From positions 171,829 through 235,828 of the forward strand of contig CAKQYS010000003.1 of NCBI GenBank assembly GCA_934293375.1: DNA of 64,000 nucleotides, in the 5' to 3' direction. Under the pieces are notes generated by a model, which worked only from the letters and a program-made list of their open reading frames with translations, did not search any database and was not told the DNA's origin. Shown here piece by piece: positions 42,623 through 52,378 of the stretch (the first letter of the stretch is position 1; the number at the start of each line of letters is the position of its first letter). Source of the stretch: an uncultured Lachnospiraceae bacterium. Its GTDB lineage: Bacteria; Bacillota; Clostridia; Lachnospirales; Lachnospiraceae. Position numbers and translations under genes: made by a program.

Positions 42623-44413
42623 ATGAAGTCAAAGAAACAAAGTGTATTGTCAAGACTCATGGGGATTGCCGGGAAACACCGGTATTTTACCTATGCCTCA
42701 TGTGTACTTGCTGTGATCAGTGCATGGATCGCACTGGTACCGTTTTATGATGTATGGCGCATCATAAGAGAAATTCTTGAGGTGAAGCCTAACTATGGGG
42801 AGGCAACTCATATTGTGTCGTATGGCTGGCAGGCGGTAGGGTTTGCACTGCTGGCGATGATTGTTTATATTGCGGCGTTGATGTGCTCCCATGCAGCAGC
42901 ATTCCGCGTACAGGCCAATATGCGGACAGCGATGATGAACCATATTATGCAGCTGCCGCTTGGCTATGTAGAGGCACAGGGAACCGGTAAGATCCGCAGG
43001 GTTGTGAATGAATCCAGTGCAGCAACAGAGACATTTCTGGCACATAATCTTCCGGATAAGGCAGTGTCCTATGCAACGCCGGTCGGTCTGCTTGTCATGA
43101 TGCTTACATTTGACTGGAGACTGGGACTGATCAGTCTGATTCCTGCAATACTTGCATTTGTGCTGATGGGTACGCTGATGATGGGGCCGAAGATGGCAGA
43201 GGATATGAAGCAGTATCAGAATGCCCTGGAGACGATGTCGTCTGAGGCGGTAGAATATGTCAGAGGCATTCCTGTTGTTAAGACCTTTGGACAGACGGTG
43301 TTTTCGTTCAAACGGTTTAAAGCAGCAATTGATGAATATGAGAAGTGGACGATCGGATACACCAGGAATATGATGCTGCCGATGATCGGCTTTACAACAG
43401 CTTCGAATGGTATTTTCTTCGCTCTGATCATTGCGGCCTATGTACTGGGTGGCAACACGGTTACAGACACCTTTGTATTGAATCTGATCTTTTATGTGTT
43501 GATCACATCGATTCTGACAACAACGCTGATGAAAACGGCTTATGCGGGAGAGTCGCAGATGATCGTGCAGGATGCATTAAACAGAATGGACGAGATCTTA
43601 GCAGTGCAGCCACTTTCGGAGGCAGCAGTCAGTGAGAAGCCGAAAGATGCATCTATCAGAATTGAGAATGTTGTATTTACATATGACGAAGCCAAGAAAA
43701 ATGCGATTGATGGCGTAACAATGGAGATTGCGGCAGGCCAGCATATCGCACTGGTCGGACCGTCCGGCGGCGGAAAGACTACGCTGGCATCTTTAGTGGC
43801 ACGATTCTGGGATGTGAAGCAGGGAAGCATCAGAATCGGAGGTGTTGATGTTCGGAATATCGGCATGAAGGAGCTAATGGAGGAGGTATCCTATGTGTTT
43901 CAGGACAGCAAGCTGTTAAAGACCACTATTCTTGAAAATGTCCGGATGGGAAGACCGGATGCAAGCGATGAGGAGGTCATGCGGGCGCTTGTGGCGGCAC
44001 AGTGTATGGATATTATTGAGAAGCTTCCGGATGGCGTCAATACTATGATCGGTTCTAAGGGTATTTATGTATCGGGTGGTGAGGCGCAGCGGTTATCGAT
44101 TGCAAGAGCATTTCTGAAGAATGCGCCGATCCTGATTCTGGATGAGGCGACAGCCTTTGCCGATCCGGACAATGAGAGACAGGTACAGCTTGCATTTGAG
44201 AATCTGTCAAAGGATAAAACCGTGATCATGATCGCACATAGATTATCTACGATCACAGATGTGGATTGTATCTATGTGCTGAAGGATGGCAGAATTGCAG
44301 AAAGCGGCACGCATGCACAGTTGTCGGCGCAGAATGGTATTTATACGCATATGTGGAAGGAATACAATCAATCTGTCAACTGGCAGGTAGGAAGGAAAGG
44401 TGAAATGGCATGA
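42623..44413 (+). CDS. ABC transporter half (membrane plus ATPase domain), subunit 1
   Basis: 596 residues: six membrane segments in the first ~320 residues, then an ATPase domain with Walker A VGPSGGGKTT, signature VSGGEAQRLSIARA and Walker B LILDEATAFAD. The signature has VSGG rather than LSGG, and the D-loop reads FADPD instead of SLD. It forms a heterodimer with the next gene's product (four-base ATGA overlap). Exporters of this kind include multidrug and siderophore-related systems; TetR control suggests a toxic or signalling compound. Confidence 0.92.
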   Translation: MKSKKQSVLSRLMGIAGKHRYFTYASCVLAVISAWIALVPFYDVWRIIREILEVKPNYGEATHIVSYGWQAVGFALLAMIVYIAALMCSHAAAFRVQANMRTAMMNHIMQLPLGYVEAQGTGKIRRVVNESSAATETFLAHNLPDKAVSYATPVGLLVMMLTFDWRLGLISLIPAILAFVLMGTLMMGPKMAEDMKQYQNALETMSSEAVEYVRGIPVVKTFGQTVFSFKRFKAAIDEYEKWTIGYTRNMMLPMIGFTTASNGIFFALIIAAYVLGGNTVTDTFVLNLIFYVLITSILTTTLMKTAYAGESQMIVQDALNRMDEILAVQPLSEAAVSEKPKDASIRIENVVFTYDEAKKNAIDGVTMEIAAGQHIALVGPSGGGKTTLASLVARFWDVKQGSIRIGGVDVRNIGMKELMEEVSYVFQDSKLLKTTILENVRMGRPDASDEEVMRALVAAQCMDIIEKLPDGVNTMIGSKGIYVSGGEAQRLSIARAFLKNAPILILDEATAFADPDNERQVQLAFENLSKDKTVIMIAHRLSTITDVDCIYVLKDGRIAESGTHAQLSAQNGIYTHMWKEYNQSVNWQVGRKGEMA

Positions 44414-46140
44414 TAGAGAAATTAAAGCATAAATATGCCCTGTCTGATAAGGGTGCAAAAGAAATGGTTCATGCGTTTGTGGCAGTTACATTATCCAATC
44501 TGGTATTGATGATGCCGGTAGGTCTGCTGTATCTGCTCTGCGGATATCTGCTGGAGGGCAGTGTGCCGAAGGAGAAGTTGTCATTTTTCCTTGGAGGCAG
44601 TATCGTGGCACTTATTCTGATCATATTCACGACATTGTTTCAGTATCGGAGCACCTTTCTTGCCACCTATGTCGAGAGTGGTGTGAGAAGAAGAATGCTG
44701 GCTGAGAAGCTGAGAAAACTGCCACTGTCCTTTTTTAGTAAGAAGGATCTGTCGGATCTGACAAATACGATCATGTCCGATTGTGCACTGATTGAGACTG
44801 CGAGTTCACATTGGATTCCGGAGTTGGTCGGTGCGTTCGGATCGACCACGGTGATCGTGATCAGTCTGTTTGTGTTTGACTGGAGAATGGCACTGGCTGC
44901 GATCTGGGTGATGCCGATTGCCTTTTTCATTGTGTTTTATTCCAGGAAGGTCATGGATCATGTCCATAAGAAATCCCTGACCTATAAGCTGGCATGTCTG
45001 GATGGTATTCAGGAGGGACTCGAAACGATCCGGGATCTTCGTTCCAATAATATGACGGATACCTATATGGAAGGCTTGAACAAGAAAATCAAGGCAGTAG
45101 AGCAGCATGCGATCGTTGCTGAGTTTTCTAATGCGGCATTTGTTTGTTCGGCACAGTTGATCTTAAAGCTTGGCATCGGCACGGTGGCATTGGCAGGCAG
45201 TACCCTGTTAGTCAAGGGTGAGATTACAGTCCTGACATTTTTCATGTTCCTGCTGGTTGTGACCAGAATGTATGAGCCGCTTCAGGTGGCACTGCAGAAT
45301 CTGGCAGCTGTGATCAGCATCAATCAGAACTGTGCGAGAATGGATGAGATCCTGTCTCATGAGGAACAGACCGGACGGGAGGAAATGCAGCATGATGGTT
45401 ATGATATTACATTTGACCATGTAGGTTTTTCTTATGAGGACGGAGAACAGGTCTTACAGGATGTCAGCTTTACGGCAAAGCAGGGTGAGGTAACCGCTCT
45501 GATCGGTCCATCCGGTGGTGGTAAGACGACAGTGTCCAGACTGGCTGCCAGATTCTGGGATTATGATAAGGGCTCGATCACAGTCGGTGGTATGCGGGTA
45601 TCCGAGATTGACCCGGAGCGTCTGCTCTCCCTGTATTCGATCGTGTTCCAGGATGTAACCCTGTTTAATAATACCGTTATGGAAAATATCCGGATCGGAC
45701 GGAAGGATGCGACAGACGAGGAGGTCATGGAGGCAGCCAGACTGGCGAACTGCTATGACTTTGTAGAGAAGCTGCCGAAGAAGTGGGATACGATGATCGG
45801 GGAAAACGGATCAGAGCTGTCCGGTGGTGAACGGCAGAGAATCTCGATCGCAAGAGCCTTTCTGAAGGATGCGCCGATCGTTCTGATGGATGAGGCAACC
45901 GCATCTCTGGATGTGGATAACGAGTCGGCGATCCAGGCGTCCATTTCCAAGCTGATCGAGGATAAGACTGTGCTGATCATTGCACACCGGATGCGGACTG
46001 TGGATGGTGTTGATAAGATCGTGGTCTTAAAGGATGGCGTAGTTGCTGAGCAGGGATCACCGGCTGAGTTAAAGCGGCAGGATGGTGTCTACAAGCATAT
46101 GTCAGAGCTGCAGCTACAGGCAGAGCAGTGGAAATATTAG
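44410..46140 (+). CDS. ABC transporter half, subunit 2
   Basis: 576 residues with the same layout: six membrane segments, then Walker A IGPSGGGKTT, canonical signature LSGGERQRISIARA, Walker B VLMDEATASLD and switch histidine IIAHR. With the preceding half-transporter, one ATP site should use two canonical signatures and the other a weaker set. The gene starts within the stop of its partner, so the two are translationally coupled. Confidence 0.93.
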   Translation: MIEKLKHKYALSDKGAKEMVHAFVAVTLSNLVLMMPVGLLYLLCGYLLEGSVPKEKLSFFLGGSIVALILIIFTTLFQYRSTFLATYVESGVRRRMLAEKLRKLPLSFFSKKDLSDLTNTIMSDCALIETASSHWIPELVGAFGSTTVIVISLFVFDWRMALAAIWVMPIAFFIVFYSRKVMDHVHKKSLTYKLACLDGIQEGLETIRDLRSNNMTDTYMEGLNKKIKAVEQHAIVAEFSNAAFVCSAQLILKLGIGTVALAGSTLLVKGEITVLTFFMFLLVVTRMYEPLQVALQNLAAVISINQNCARMDEILSHEEQTGREEMQHDGYDITFDHVGFSYEDGEQVLQDVSFTAKQGEVTALIGPSGGGKTTVSRLAARFWDYDKGSITVGGMRVSEIDPERLLSLYSIVFQDVTLFNNTVMENIRIGRKDATDEEVMEAARLANCYDFVEKLPKKWDTMIGENGSELSGGERQRISIARAFLKDAPIVLMDEATASLDVDNESAIQASISKLIEDKTVLIIAHRMRTVDGVDKIVVLKDGVVAEQGSPAELKRQDGVYKHMSELQLQAEQWKY

Positions 46141-46155
46141 AAGATATAGTTCACA

Positions 46156-46184
46156 TTTACAAGAAGATACCTCTGTGCTACAAT
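46156..46184 (+). promoter_or_regulatory. Promoter of xpt-pbuX
   Basis: TTTACA (46156-46161), 17 bases and TACAAT (46179-46184). Only ~35 bases separate the expected start from xpt, too short for a purine riboswitch. Confidence 0.65.
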
Positions 46185-46225
46185 GAAATCCATGTGATTA
46201 TGGGAATGCATGATGGAGGTGTATT

Positions 46226-46807
46226 ATGAATTTTCTGGAAGAGAGAATTATCAAGGATGGCATTGTCAAGGAGGGCAATGTACTGAAGGTGGACAGCTTC
46301 TTAAATCATCAGATGGATATACGGTTATTTGATCAGATGGGAGCAGAATTTAAGCGTAGGTTTGCGACAAAACCGATCAACAAGATCCTTACGATTGAGG
46401 CGTCCGGTATCGGAATTGCCTGTATGGTTGCAAGGCATTTTGATGTGCCGGTTGTGTTTGCCAAGAAGTCAAAGAGCATCAATATCGAAGGCGAAATGTA
46501 TATTGCACAGGTGGAGTCGTTTACACACAAATGTACGAATCAGGTGATCGTATCAAAGAAGTTCTTGTCAGCAGAGGATCATGTGCTGATTATCGATGAT
46601 TTTCTGGCAAATGGCTGTGCACTACAGGGACTGATCTCTATTGTGAATGAAGCGGGCGGTACTGTTGAGGGAATTGGAATTGCTATTGAGAAGGGATTTC
46701 AGGTTGGCGGTCAGGTGATCCGGAATCTGGGATATCAGCTTGAGTCATTGGCGATTGTAGATAAGATGGATGCGAATACCGGAGTGATCACATTCAGAGA
46801 ACAGTAG
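46226..46807 (+). CDS. xpt: Xanthine phosphoribosyltransferase
   Basis: 193 residues. The PRPP-binding motif is VLIIDDFLANGCALQGL, with EASGIGIACMVARHF and FAKKSKSINI as in Xpt. It salvages xanthine to XMP. GGAGG precedes ATG 46226. A purine permease gene follows by 34 bases, the classical xpt-pbuX arrangement. Confidence 0.95.
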   Translation: MNFLEERIIKDGIVKEGNVLKVDSFLNHQMDIRLFDQMGAEFKRRFATKPINKILTIEASGIGIACMVARHFDVPVVFAKKSKSINIEGEMYIAQVESFTHKCTNQVIVSKKFLSAEDHVLIIDDFLANGCALQGLISIVNEAGGTVEGIGIAIEKGFQVGGQVIRNLGYQLESLAIVDKMDANTGVITFREQ

Positions 46808-46841
46808 AAAGGATGCGGAACATACTTCCGGAAAATGAACG

Positions 46842-48194
46842 ATGAAGAGACAAAACGAAAGAACAACAGATGATAAAGAGAAGTCCTATGGAGAAAATGC
46901 GTTATATGAATTGGATGGCAGGCTGCCGATTGCAAAGGCAGTGCCATTTGGACTACAGCATGTACTTGCGATGTTTGTATCCAATATTGCTCCGATCATG
47001 ATCGTGGCAGGTGCATGTGGATTTGATCAAGTGACGACGGCACAGATCATTCAGTGTGCGATGTTGATCGCAGGCATCGGAACACTGGTGCAGCTGTTCC
47101 CGGTCTTGTGGTTGGGATCAGGATTGCCGATCGTCATGGGTATTAGTTTTACATTTGTATCGGTAGCTTGTGTTGTGGGTGGCCGGTATGGGTATGGTGC
47201 GATCGTGGGTGCCGTGCTGGTCGGTGGTATCGTAGAAGGCATTCTTGGCTTGTTTGCCAGATACTGGATCCGGCTGGTGACACCGATCGTGTCGGCATCA
47301 GTCGTTACTGCAATTGGGTTCTCCCTTTTGTCAGTCGGTGCGAATTCTTTTGGTGGTGGATCGGGAAGTGATAGTTTTGGTTCGGCACAGAACTGGATCT
47401 TGGGAACGGTGACATTGTTGAGCTGCATTCTGTTTCATATTTTTGCGAAGAAGTACTTCAAACAGCTGTCCGTATTGTTCGGTCTGGTTGTTGGCTATGT
47501 GGTGGCAGTGATCATGGGATGTGTGGATTTTTCCGGTATTGCGTCGGCAGGGATCATCGATATTCCGAGGTTTATGCCATTTAAAATGGAGTTCCATCCG
47601 AGTGCGATCATTGCATTTGTATTGATTTTTATGGTATCAGCGTGTGAGACGATCGGAGATACTTCCGCAATTGCGTCAGCAGGTCTTGCGCGCGATGTGA
47701 CGACAAAGGAGTTGTCCGGTTCCATTACCTGTGATGGCTTTGTCAGTGCATTTTCGGCATTGTTCGGATGTATGCCGATCACTTCTTTCAGTCAGAATGT
47801 TGGACTTGTTGCCATGACCAAAGTTGTGAACCGGATTGCGATCGCTACGGGTGCTGTGATTATGCTGTTAGCTGGGATTTTCCCAATCTTCGGTGCAGTT
47901 TTGGCAACGCTCCCGGAGTCCGTGTTAGGTGGATGCACGATCATGATGTTTGGTACGATCGTGACCAGTGGTATGCAGATGATCGGCAAGGCGGGATACA
48001 CACAGAGGAATATTACGATCGCGGCATTGTCTTTGAGTATTGGTCTGGGTTTTACACAGGTGCCGGAACTGTTTCGTGTATTTCCGGAGATCATCCAGAC
48101 AGTATTTGCTGAGAATTGTGTAGCGGTTGTCTTTGTATGTGCGATCGTGCTGAATCTGGTTTTACCAAAGAATATGGAAGTGGAGCAGGGCTAG
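46842..48194 (+). CDS. pbuX: Xanthine/purine permease (NCS2)
   Basis: 450 residues with about 14 membrane segments. The nucleobase permease signature is visible around QHVLAMFVSNIAPIMIVAG and GDTSAIASAGLARDVTTKEL, including a QNVGLVAMTKV region. It imports xanthine or a related purine for Xpt. Specificity for xanthine over uric acid is inferred from the neighbour. Confidence 0.9.
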   Translation: MKRQNERTTDDKEKSYGENALYELDGRLPIAKAVPFGLQHVLAMFVSNIAPIMIVAGACGFDQVTTAQIIQCAMLIAGIGTLVQLFPVLWLGSGLPIVMGISFTFVSVACVVGGRYGYGAIVGAVLVGGIVEGILGLFARYWIRLVTPIVSASVVTAIGFSLLSVGANSFGGGSGSDSFGSAQNWILGTVTLLSCILFHIFAKKYFKQLSVLFGLVVGYVVAVIMGCVDFSGIASAGIIDIPRFMPFKMEFHPSAIIAFVLIFMVSACETIGDTSAIASAGLARDVTTKELSGSITCDGFVSAFSALFGCMPITSFSQNVGLVAMTKVVNRIAIATGAVIMLLAGIFPIFGAVLATLPESVLGGCTIMMFGTIVTSGMQMIGKAGYTQRNITIAALSLSIGLGFTQVPELFRVFPEIIQTVFAENCVAVVFVCAIVLNLVLPKNMEVEQG

Positions 48195-48204
48195 GAATCC
48201 ATGA

Positions 48205-48232
48205 TTGACAAATCAATATGAAGTTTTATAAT
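48205..48232 (+). promoter_or_regulatory. Promoter of lrgAB
   Basis: TTGACA (48205-48210), 16 bases and perfect TATAAT (48227-48232). The leader then holds a hairpin, TTGGCAGCA (48237-48245) with TGCTGTCAA (48255-48263), before the lrgA start. Confidence 0.82.
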
Positions 48233-48288
48233 ATATTGGCAGCATCCGGCAGGGTGCTGTCAATATCTGTGTTAAGAGGAAATGTAAT

Positions 48289-48657
48289 ATGAAGTATGTG
48301 AGACAGTTTTTAATTATTCTGGCCATTTCATTTGTGGGGGAATTGCTGCATTATCTTTTGCCGCTTCCCGTCCCGGCAAGTATTTATGGAATGGTGATCT
48401 TATTTGTGGGTCTGCTTACAGGCTGGATACCGTTAGATGCTGTAAAGGACACCGGAAAGTTCCTGATTGAGATCATGCCGCTTATGTTTATTCCGGCAGG
48501 TGTGGGATTGATCGATAGCTATGCTGCGTTGAAGCCGGTTTTAATACCGGTGTGTGTGATTACGGTTGTGTGTGTAATTACGGTGATGGCGGCTGCCGGG
48601 CTTTCGTCTCAGGTGGTGATCCGGTTAGAAAAAAAGAAGGGTGAGAAGCATGAATGA
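48289..48657 (+). CDS. lrgA: LrgA/CidA-family holin-like protein
   Basis: 122 residues with four membrane segments. GELLHYLLPLPVPASIYGMV and FLIEIMPLMFIPAGVGLID are the family blocks. LrgA and CidA modulate murein hydrolase activity and, in some species, overflow-metabolite transport. It overlaps lrgB by eight bases. Confidence 0.9.
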   Translation: MKYVRQFLIILAISFVGELLHYLLPLPVPASIYGMVILFVGLLTGWIPLDAVKDTGKFLIEIMPLMFIPAGVGLIDSYAALKPVLIPVCVITVVCVITVMAAAGLSSQVVIRLEKKKGEKHE

Positions 48658-49342
48658 GTTTTTTATAAATTCTGCATTTGCAGGAGTTACATTAAGTCTG
48701 GTAGCGTATCTGATCGGATCGTTATTAAAGAAGCGGTTCCGGGTGGGATTGTTGAATCCACTGCTGATCTCCATCGTGGTATCTATTCTTGTATTGGCAG
48801 TGTTTGACATAGATTATGAGGTTTATAATGAAGGGGCAAAGTATTTAAGCTGGCTGCTGACACCTGCAACGGTATGTCTGGCCATTCCATTGTATGAGCA
48901 ATGGGATCTGTTGAAGGCACATTATAAGGCAGTTCTGCTTGGCCTATTGGCAGGCGTTATTACGAGTATGGGAACTGTATTTGTATTGTCCCAGATCATG
49001 GGGTTGTCGCATCAGGAGTATGTGACACTGCTTCCGAAGTCGATCACGACGACAATCGGTATGGCGGTATCAGAGGAGCTTGGAGGCTATGTGACGATCA
49101 CAGTGGCAGTCATTATTGTAACGGGTGTACTGGGAAATATTATGGGAGAGCTGGTATGCAGAATTTTCCGTATTACGGAGCCGATTTCAAAGGGACTGGC
49201 TTTTGGGTCTGCGTCCCATGCGATTGGTACCGCAAAGGCACTGGAGATCGGCGAGGTGGAAGGTGCCATGAGTAGTCTGGCAATTGCGGTATCGGGCATC
49301 CTGACGGTTTTTCTGTCATCCGTATTTGCATCACTGATCTAG
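48650..49342 (+). CDS. lrgB: LrgB-family membrane protein
   Basis: 230 residues with about six membrane segments; it starts MNEFFINSAFAGVTLSL and contains LLPKSITTTIGMAVSEELGG and the GLAFGSASHAIGTAKALEIG block. It works with LrgA in control of lysis or export. ATG 48650 has AAGAAGG upstream and fits better than GTG 48641. Confidence 0.92.
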   Translation: MNEFFINSAFAGVTLSLVAYLIGSLLKKRFRVGLLNPLLISIVVSILVLAVFDIDYEVYNEGAKYLSWLLTPATVCLAIPLYEQWDLLKAHYKAVLLGLLAGVITSMGTVFVLSQIMGLSHQEYVTLLPKSITTTIGMAVSEELGGYVTITVAVIIVTGVLGNIMGELVCRIFRITEPISKGLAFGSASHAIGTAKALEIGEVEGAMSSLAIAVSGILTVFLSSVFASLI

Positions 49343-49376
49343 CTGCAGAAGAGAAATCAATGGGAGGTTGTAAGAC

Positions 49377-50030
49377 ATGAAATATAAAATTGCAATTTTT
49401 GATATGGATGGTACAATATTAAATACCTTAGAGGATCTGGCGGATAGTATGAACTATACATTAAGGGTACATCATATGCCGGAGAGAACGATAGACGAGG
49501 TGCGGCATTTCGTTGGAAATGGAATTCACAAGCTGGTGGAGCGGGCAGTGCCGGCGGGGACATCTGATGAGGTGATCGAGCAGGTGTTTGCGACATTCAA
49601 TGATTACTATAAGGATCATTGTGCGGTTAAAACAAGACCGTACGATGCGGTGCCGGAGGTGATCGGGAAGCTGCGGGCGGCAGGCATGTTGACGGCAGTG
49701 GTTTCGAACAAGGCGGATTATGGCGTGAAGATCTTATGTGAAGACTATTTTCCGGGACTGTTTGATTTCTCTGTCGGGGATAAGGAAGGACAGAGAAGAA
49801 AGCCATACCCGGACAGTGTGAATGCGGTGCTGGCCCGATTCGGACTTGACAGGAAGGATGCGGTCTATATCGGTGATTCCGAGGTCGATCTGCAGACTGC
49901 AGTGAATGCCGGAACGGATGTCATTATGGTTGGCTGGGGTTTTCGGGAGGAAGCTTTTATTATGGAGCAGGGGGCTCCATTTGTGATTCACGATCCGCAG
50001 GAGATTTATCGTTTGTGTGTTGGTGAGTGA
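49377..50030 (+). CDS. HAD-family phosphatase, phosphoglycolate phosphatase-like
   Basis: 217 residues. Motif I is FDMDGTILNT, motif II lies in TAVVSNKADYG, motif III has the lysine in RRKPYPDSV, and motif IV is YIGDSEVDLQTAVNAG. The cap is a small helical bundle. Phosphoglycolate phosphatases are the closest well-known type, but sugar phosphate or pyrophosphate substrates are possible. Confidence 0.88.
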   Translation: MKYKIAIFDMDGTILNTLEDLADSMNYTLRVHHMPERTIDEVRHFVGNGIHKLVERAVPAGTSDEVIEQVFATFNDYYKDHCAVKTRPYDAVPEVIGKLRAAGMLTAVVSNKADYGVKILCEDYFPGLFDFSVGDKEGQRRKPYPDSVNAVLARFGLDRKDAVYIGDSEVDLQTAVNAGTDVIMVGWGFREEAFIMEQGAPFVIHDPQEIYRLCVGE

Positions 50031-50066
50031 TGGTATGCCATTTGACAATTATAAAATTTTGATTAG

Positions 50067-50083
50067 ATGTGCAATATGCACAT
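50067..50083. repeat. 17-base palindrome, possible MITE fragment
   Basis: ATGTGCAATATGCACAT is a palindrome apart from its ATA centre. GTGCAATATGCACAT also occurs inside the MITE-like element near 5597-5611. The match is too short to prove relation. Confidence 0.35.
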
Positions 50084-50136
50084 GAGCATGATTCAGCGGA
50101 TTAGAACGCCTAGAACAGAGAGAAGGAGTTGGTAGT

Positions 50137-50706
50137 ATGGTGATAACGATCGGACGAGAGTGTGGATGTGCCGGTGATGAGATTGGTAAGGCATTGGCTG
50201 ACAAATATCAGATCCCGTGTTATGCACGGAAAGAAATGATTGCACTGGCAAAGCAGAAGCATCTGTATGAGAAATATCCGTTTTTCTTTGGGGAAATGCC
50301 GGCAGATGCGATGCTGCATTCCGTGGCAGAAGATTTTGCGGAACGGTTGTATGCGACACCGGGCAAGGCACTCGGCGCTTTGTTTGAGGGAAAGGACTGC
50401 ATTGTGATCGGCCGGGCATCCGATTATGCGTTCCGGGATCGTGAGGATGCGGTCAGCATTTTTCTTTGCGGTGACAAGAAAGAGCGGATCAAGCGGATGA
50501 TGAAGAAGCATGACATTTCGGAGCGGAAGGCGAAGGTGATGGTTGAAGATACAGATCGCAGAAGGCGAACCTATCACAATTACTATTCCGGAGAAGAGTG
50601 GGGATATGCAGGCAACTATGATCTGTGTCTGAATGCAGTCGACCTTGGTGTAGATGGTGTTGTGCAGATGGTGGATACTTATATACAGATATGTAAGAAG
50701 GGATGA
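50137..50706 (+). CDS. Cytidylate-kinase-like family protein
   Basis: 189 residues. MVITIGRECGCAGDEIGKALA is the N-terminal phosphate-binding region of the Cytidylate_kin2 group, with the fold continuing through DCIVIGRASDYAF and a lid rich in Arg (DTDRRRRTYHNYY). The substrate is not established. Its stop overlaps the ATGA of the next reading frame. Confidence 0.82.
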   Translation: MVITIGRECGCAGDEIGKALADKYQIPCYARKEMIALAKQKHLYEKYPFFFGEMPADAMLHSVAEDFAERLYATPGKALGALFEGKDCIVIGRASDYAFRDREDAVSIFLCGDKKERIKRMMKKHDISERKAKVMVEDTDRRRRTYHNYYSGEEWGYAGNYDLCLNAVDLGVDGVVQMVDTYIQICKKG

Positions 50707-50711
50707 GGATC

Positions 50712-51332
50712 ATGAAAGTATTGATGTTAAACGGCAGTGCAAAGCCAAATGGAAATACAAACGCGGCATTGGAGGAGATTGGAAGGCAGTTAGAACAGGA
50801 AGGCATCGAGTATGAGATCTTCCAGTTAGGTGGAAAGCCTGTCCGGGATTGTATCGGCTGTGGACAGTGCACGGAAGATGGCTGCGTGTTTACAGATGAC
50901 GATGTCAATGCATTTGTGGCAAAGGCGAAGCAGGCAGACGGCTTCGTATTCGGAACGCCGGTATACTACGCACATCCGAGCGGCAGGATCCTGTCATTCT
51001 TAGATAGAGTGTTTTACAGTAGCGGGCGTACCTTTGCATTTAAACCGGGGGCTTCGGTTGCCGTTGCAAGGCGTGGCGGGACGACAGCATCCTTTGATGT
51101 CATGAACAAATATTTTGGCATCAGCCAGATGCCGGTTGTGGGATCGACCTACTGGAACAATGTACACGGCAGAGTGCCGGGAGAAGCGAAGCTTGATGAG
51201 GAAGGCATGCAGACCATGCGGAATCTTGCCAGAAATATGGCATGGATGCTCAAATGCTTTGCAGCAGGTAAGGCACAGGGGATCGCCCTGCCGGATACCG
51301 AACGGCAGTATGCAACCCATTTTATCAGATAA
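50712..51332 (+). CDS. Flavodoxin-family NADPH-dependent FMN reductase
   Basis: 206 residues: flavin-phosphate loop MLNGSAKPNGNTNAAL, DCIGCGQC with three cysteines (as in iron-sulfur flavoproteins), and FVFGTPVYYAHPSGRI. A quinone/iron-sulfur flavoprotein reductase role is likely. ATG 50712 is preferred; ATG 50703 overlaps the upstream stop. Confidence 0.85.
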   Translation: MKVLMLNGSAKPNGNTNAALEEIGRQLEQEGIEYEIFQLGGKPVRDCIGCGQCTEDGCVFTDDDVNAFVAKAKQADGFVFGTPVYYAHPSGRILSFLDRVFYSSGRTFAFKPGASVAVARRGGTTASFDVMNKYFGISQMPVVGSTYWNNVHGRVPGEAKLDEEGMQTMRNLARNMAWMLKCFAAGKAQGIALPDTERQYATHFIR

Positions 51333-51344
51333 GAAATTCAAATG

Positions 51345-51382
51345 AAAACAGTGGTCTGCCAATGTGCAGATCACTGTTTTTT
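51345..51382 (+). terminator. Rho-independent terminator
   Basis: AAAACAGTGGTCTGC (51345-51359) pairs with the complement in GTGCAGATCACTG (51364-51376), followed by TTTTTTC. Confidence 0.88.
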
Positions 51383-51389
51383 CTTTGCA

Positions 51390-51418
51390 TTGACAGAAAT
51401 ATACATATCGTGTATAGT
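51390..51418 (+). promoter_or_regulatory. Promoter of the HNH protein gene
   Basis: TTGACA (51390-51395), 17 bases and TATAGT (51413-51418), 46 bases before ATG 51464. Confidence 0.78.
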
Positions 51419-51463
51419 TTCATATATGAAAAATATCTGCCGCTTTACGAGGTGCGAAATAAT

Positions 51464-52339
51464 ATGCCCAACACTATTTTACAACAAACAGATTATGATA
51501 TACTGGGGATTGCCATTGTCAGTGTATTTGCGATCTTTATATTAAAACTGATATTGCATGCATTTGCAAATGCTTATATCAGAATACACAGAGAAGATCT
51601 TCAAGCGGTGGATCCCGAATTGGTCGGGAAGAATCAGGAGCGGGCGCAGTGGCTGATTGGGAATCTGTCTGAATTTGAAGACAAAGCTGAACAATTAGGA
51701 CTATATGAAACAGTGCATTGTTCGAGCAGTGTGGTCGCCAATGCACAGAGGAACAGCATGAAATATCTCATGAAGTATTCTAATATTTCGTATGCAATGG
51801 ATTGTCTGCAGTATGTGGATTTTTGTGATGCATATTTGCGGGAATGGGAACAGCTGACAGAGAATATGGATCATTTGCGAGAAGAGATCATGGGCGGGCT
51901 GCCACTATTTGTCCGGATCTATCATAATAAAAAGGAGCGGATTCCTTATACGGTCTGTGATGTCAGCCGGAGTATGATGGAGATTCCCGCCCCCGTATTT
52001 ACATTTCAATATACAAGCCCTGCACAAAAGAGCGCGAAATCCTTTACAATTATATGCAGTGCAGATGTGATGCATGGTGTTCTGTTAGAGATGAATGCAA
52101 GGTTATCGAAAACAGAACATTCCAAAGCACAGAGAAGTGCGATGACCAATGATCTGCGGGAGGCAATTAAACAGCGGGATCACTATACATGTTGTATGTG
52201 CGGCAACAGTGTGATTAACGAGCCGAATCTTCTTTTGGAAGTGGATCATATTGTGCCGGTATCCAAGGGAGGCAAGACAGAAGCTTCCAATCTGCAGACA
52301 TTGTGTTGGCGTTGTAACCGAAAGAAGGCAGACAAATAA
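51464..52339 (+). CDS. Membrane-anchored HNH endonuclease-like protein
   Basis: 291 residues from ATG 51464 (GAGGTG upstream); the ORF is open from 51362 but that part spans the promoter. A membrane segment (about 11-30) is followed by ~190 unrecognised residues and a C-terminal HNH domain: CCMCG, EVDHIVPVSKGGKTEASNLQ, CWRCNRKK, with the zinc cysteines and the catalytic histidine in DHI. An HNH nuclease tethered to the membrane with its catalytic domain predicted in the cytoplasm is unusual. Defence, DNA uptake or a role in repair are possible; none is shown. Confidence 0.75.
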   Translation: MPNTILQQTDYDILGIAIVSVFAIFILKLILHAFANAYIRIHREDLQAVDPELVGKNQERAQWLIGNLSEFEDKAEQLGLYETVHCSSSVVANAQRNSMKYLMKYSNISYAMDCLQYVDFCDAYLREWEQLTENMDHLREEIMGGLPLFVRIYHNKKERIPYTVCDVSRSMMEIPAPVFTFQYTSPAQKSAKSFTIICSADVMHGVLLEMNARLSKTEHSKAQRSAMTNDLREAIKQRDHYTCCMCGNSVINEPNLLLEVDHIVPVSKGGKTEASNLQTLCWRCNRKKADK

Positions 52340-52378
52340 AACATGTCTATATAAAAACGAATTTTAGGAGGCACGAAG

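Noticed and set aside
46140..46226. Purine riboswitch before xpt
   Set aside because: The leader is about 35-40 bases and shows none of the conserved purine-riboswitch loops.
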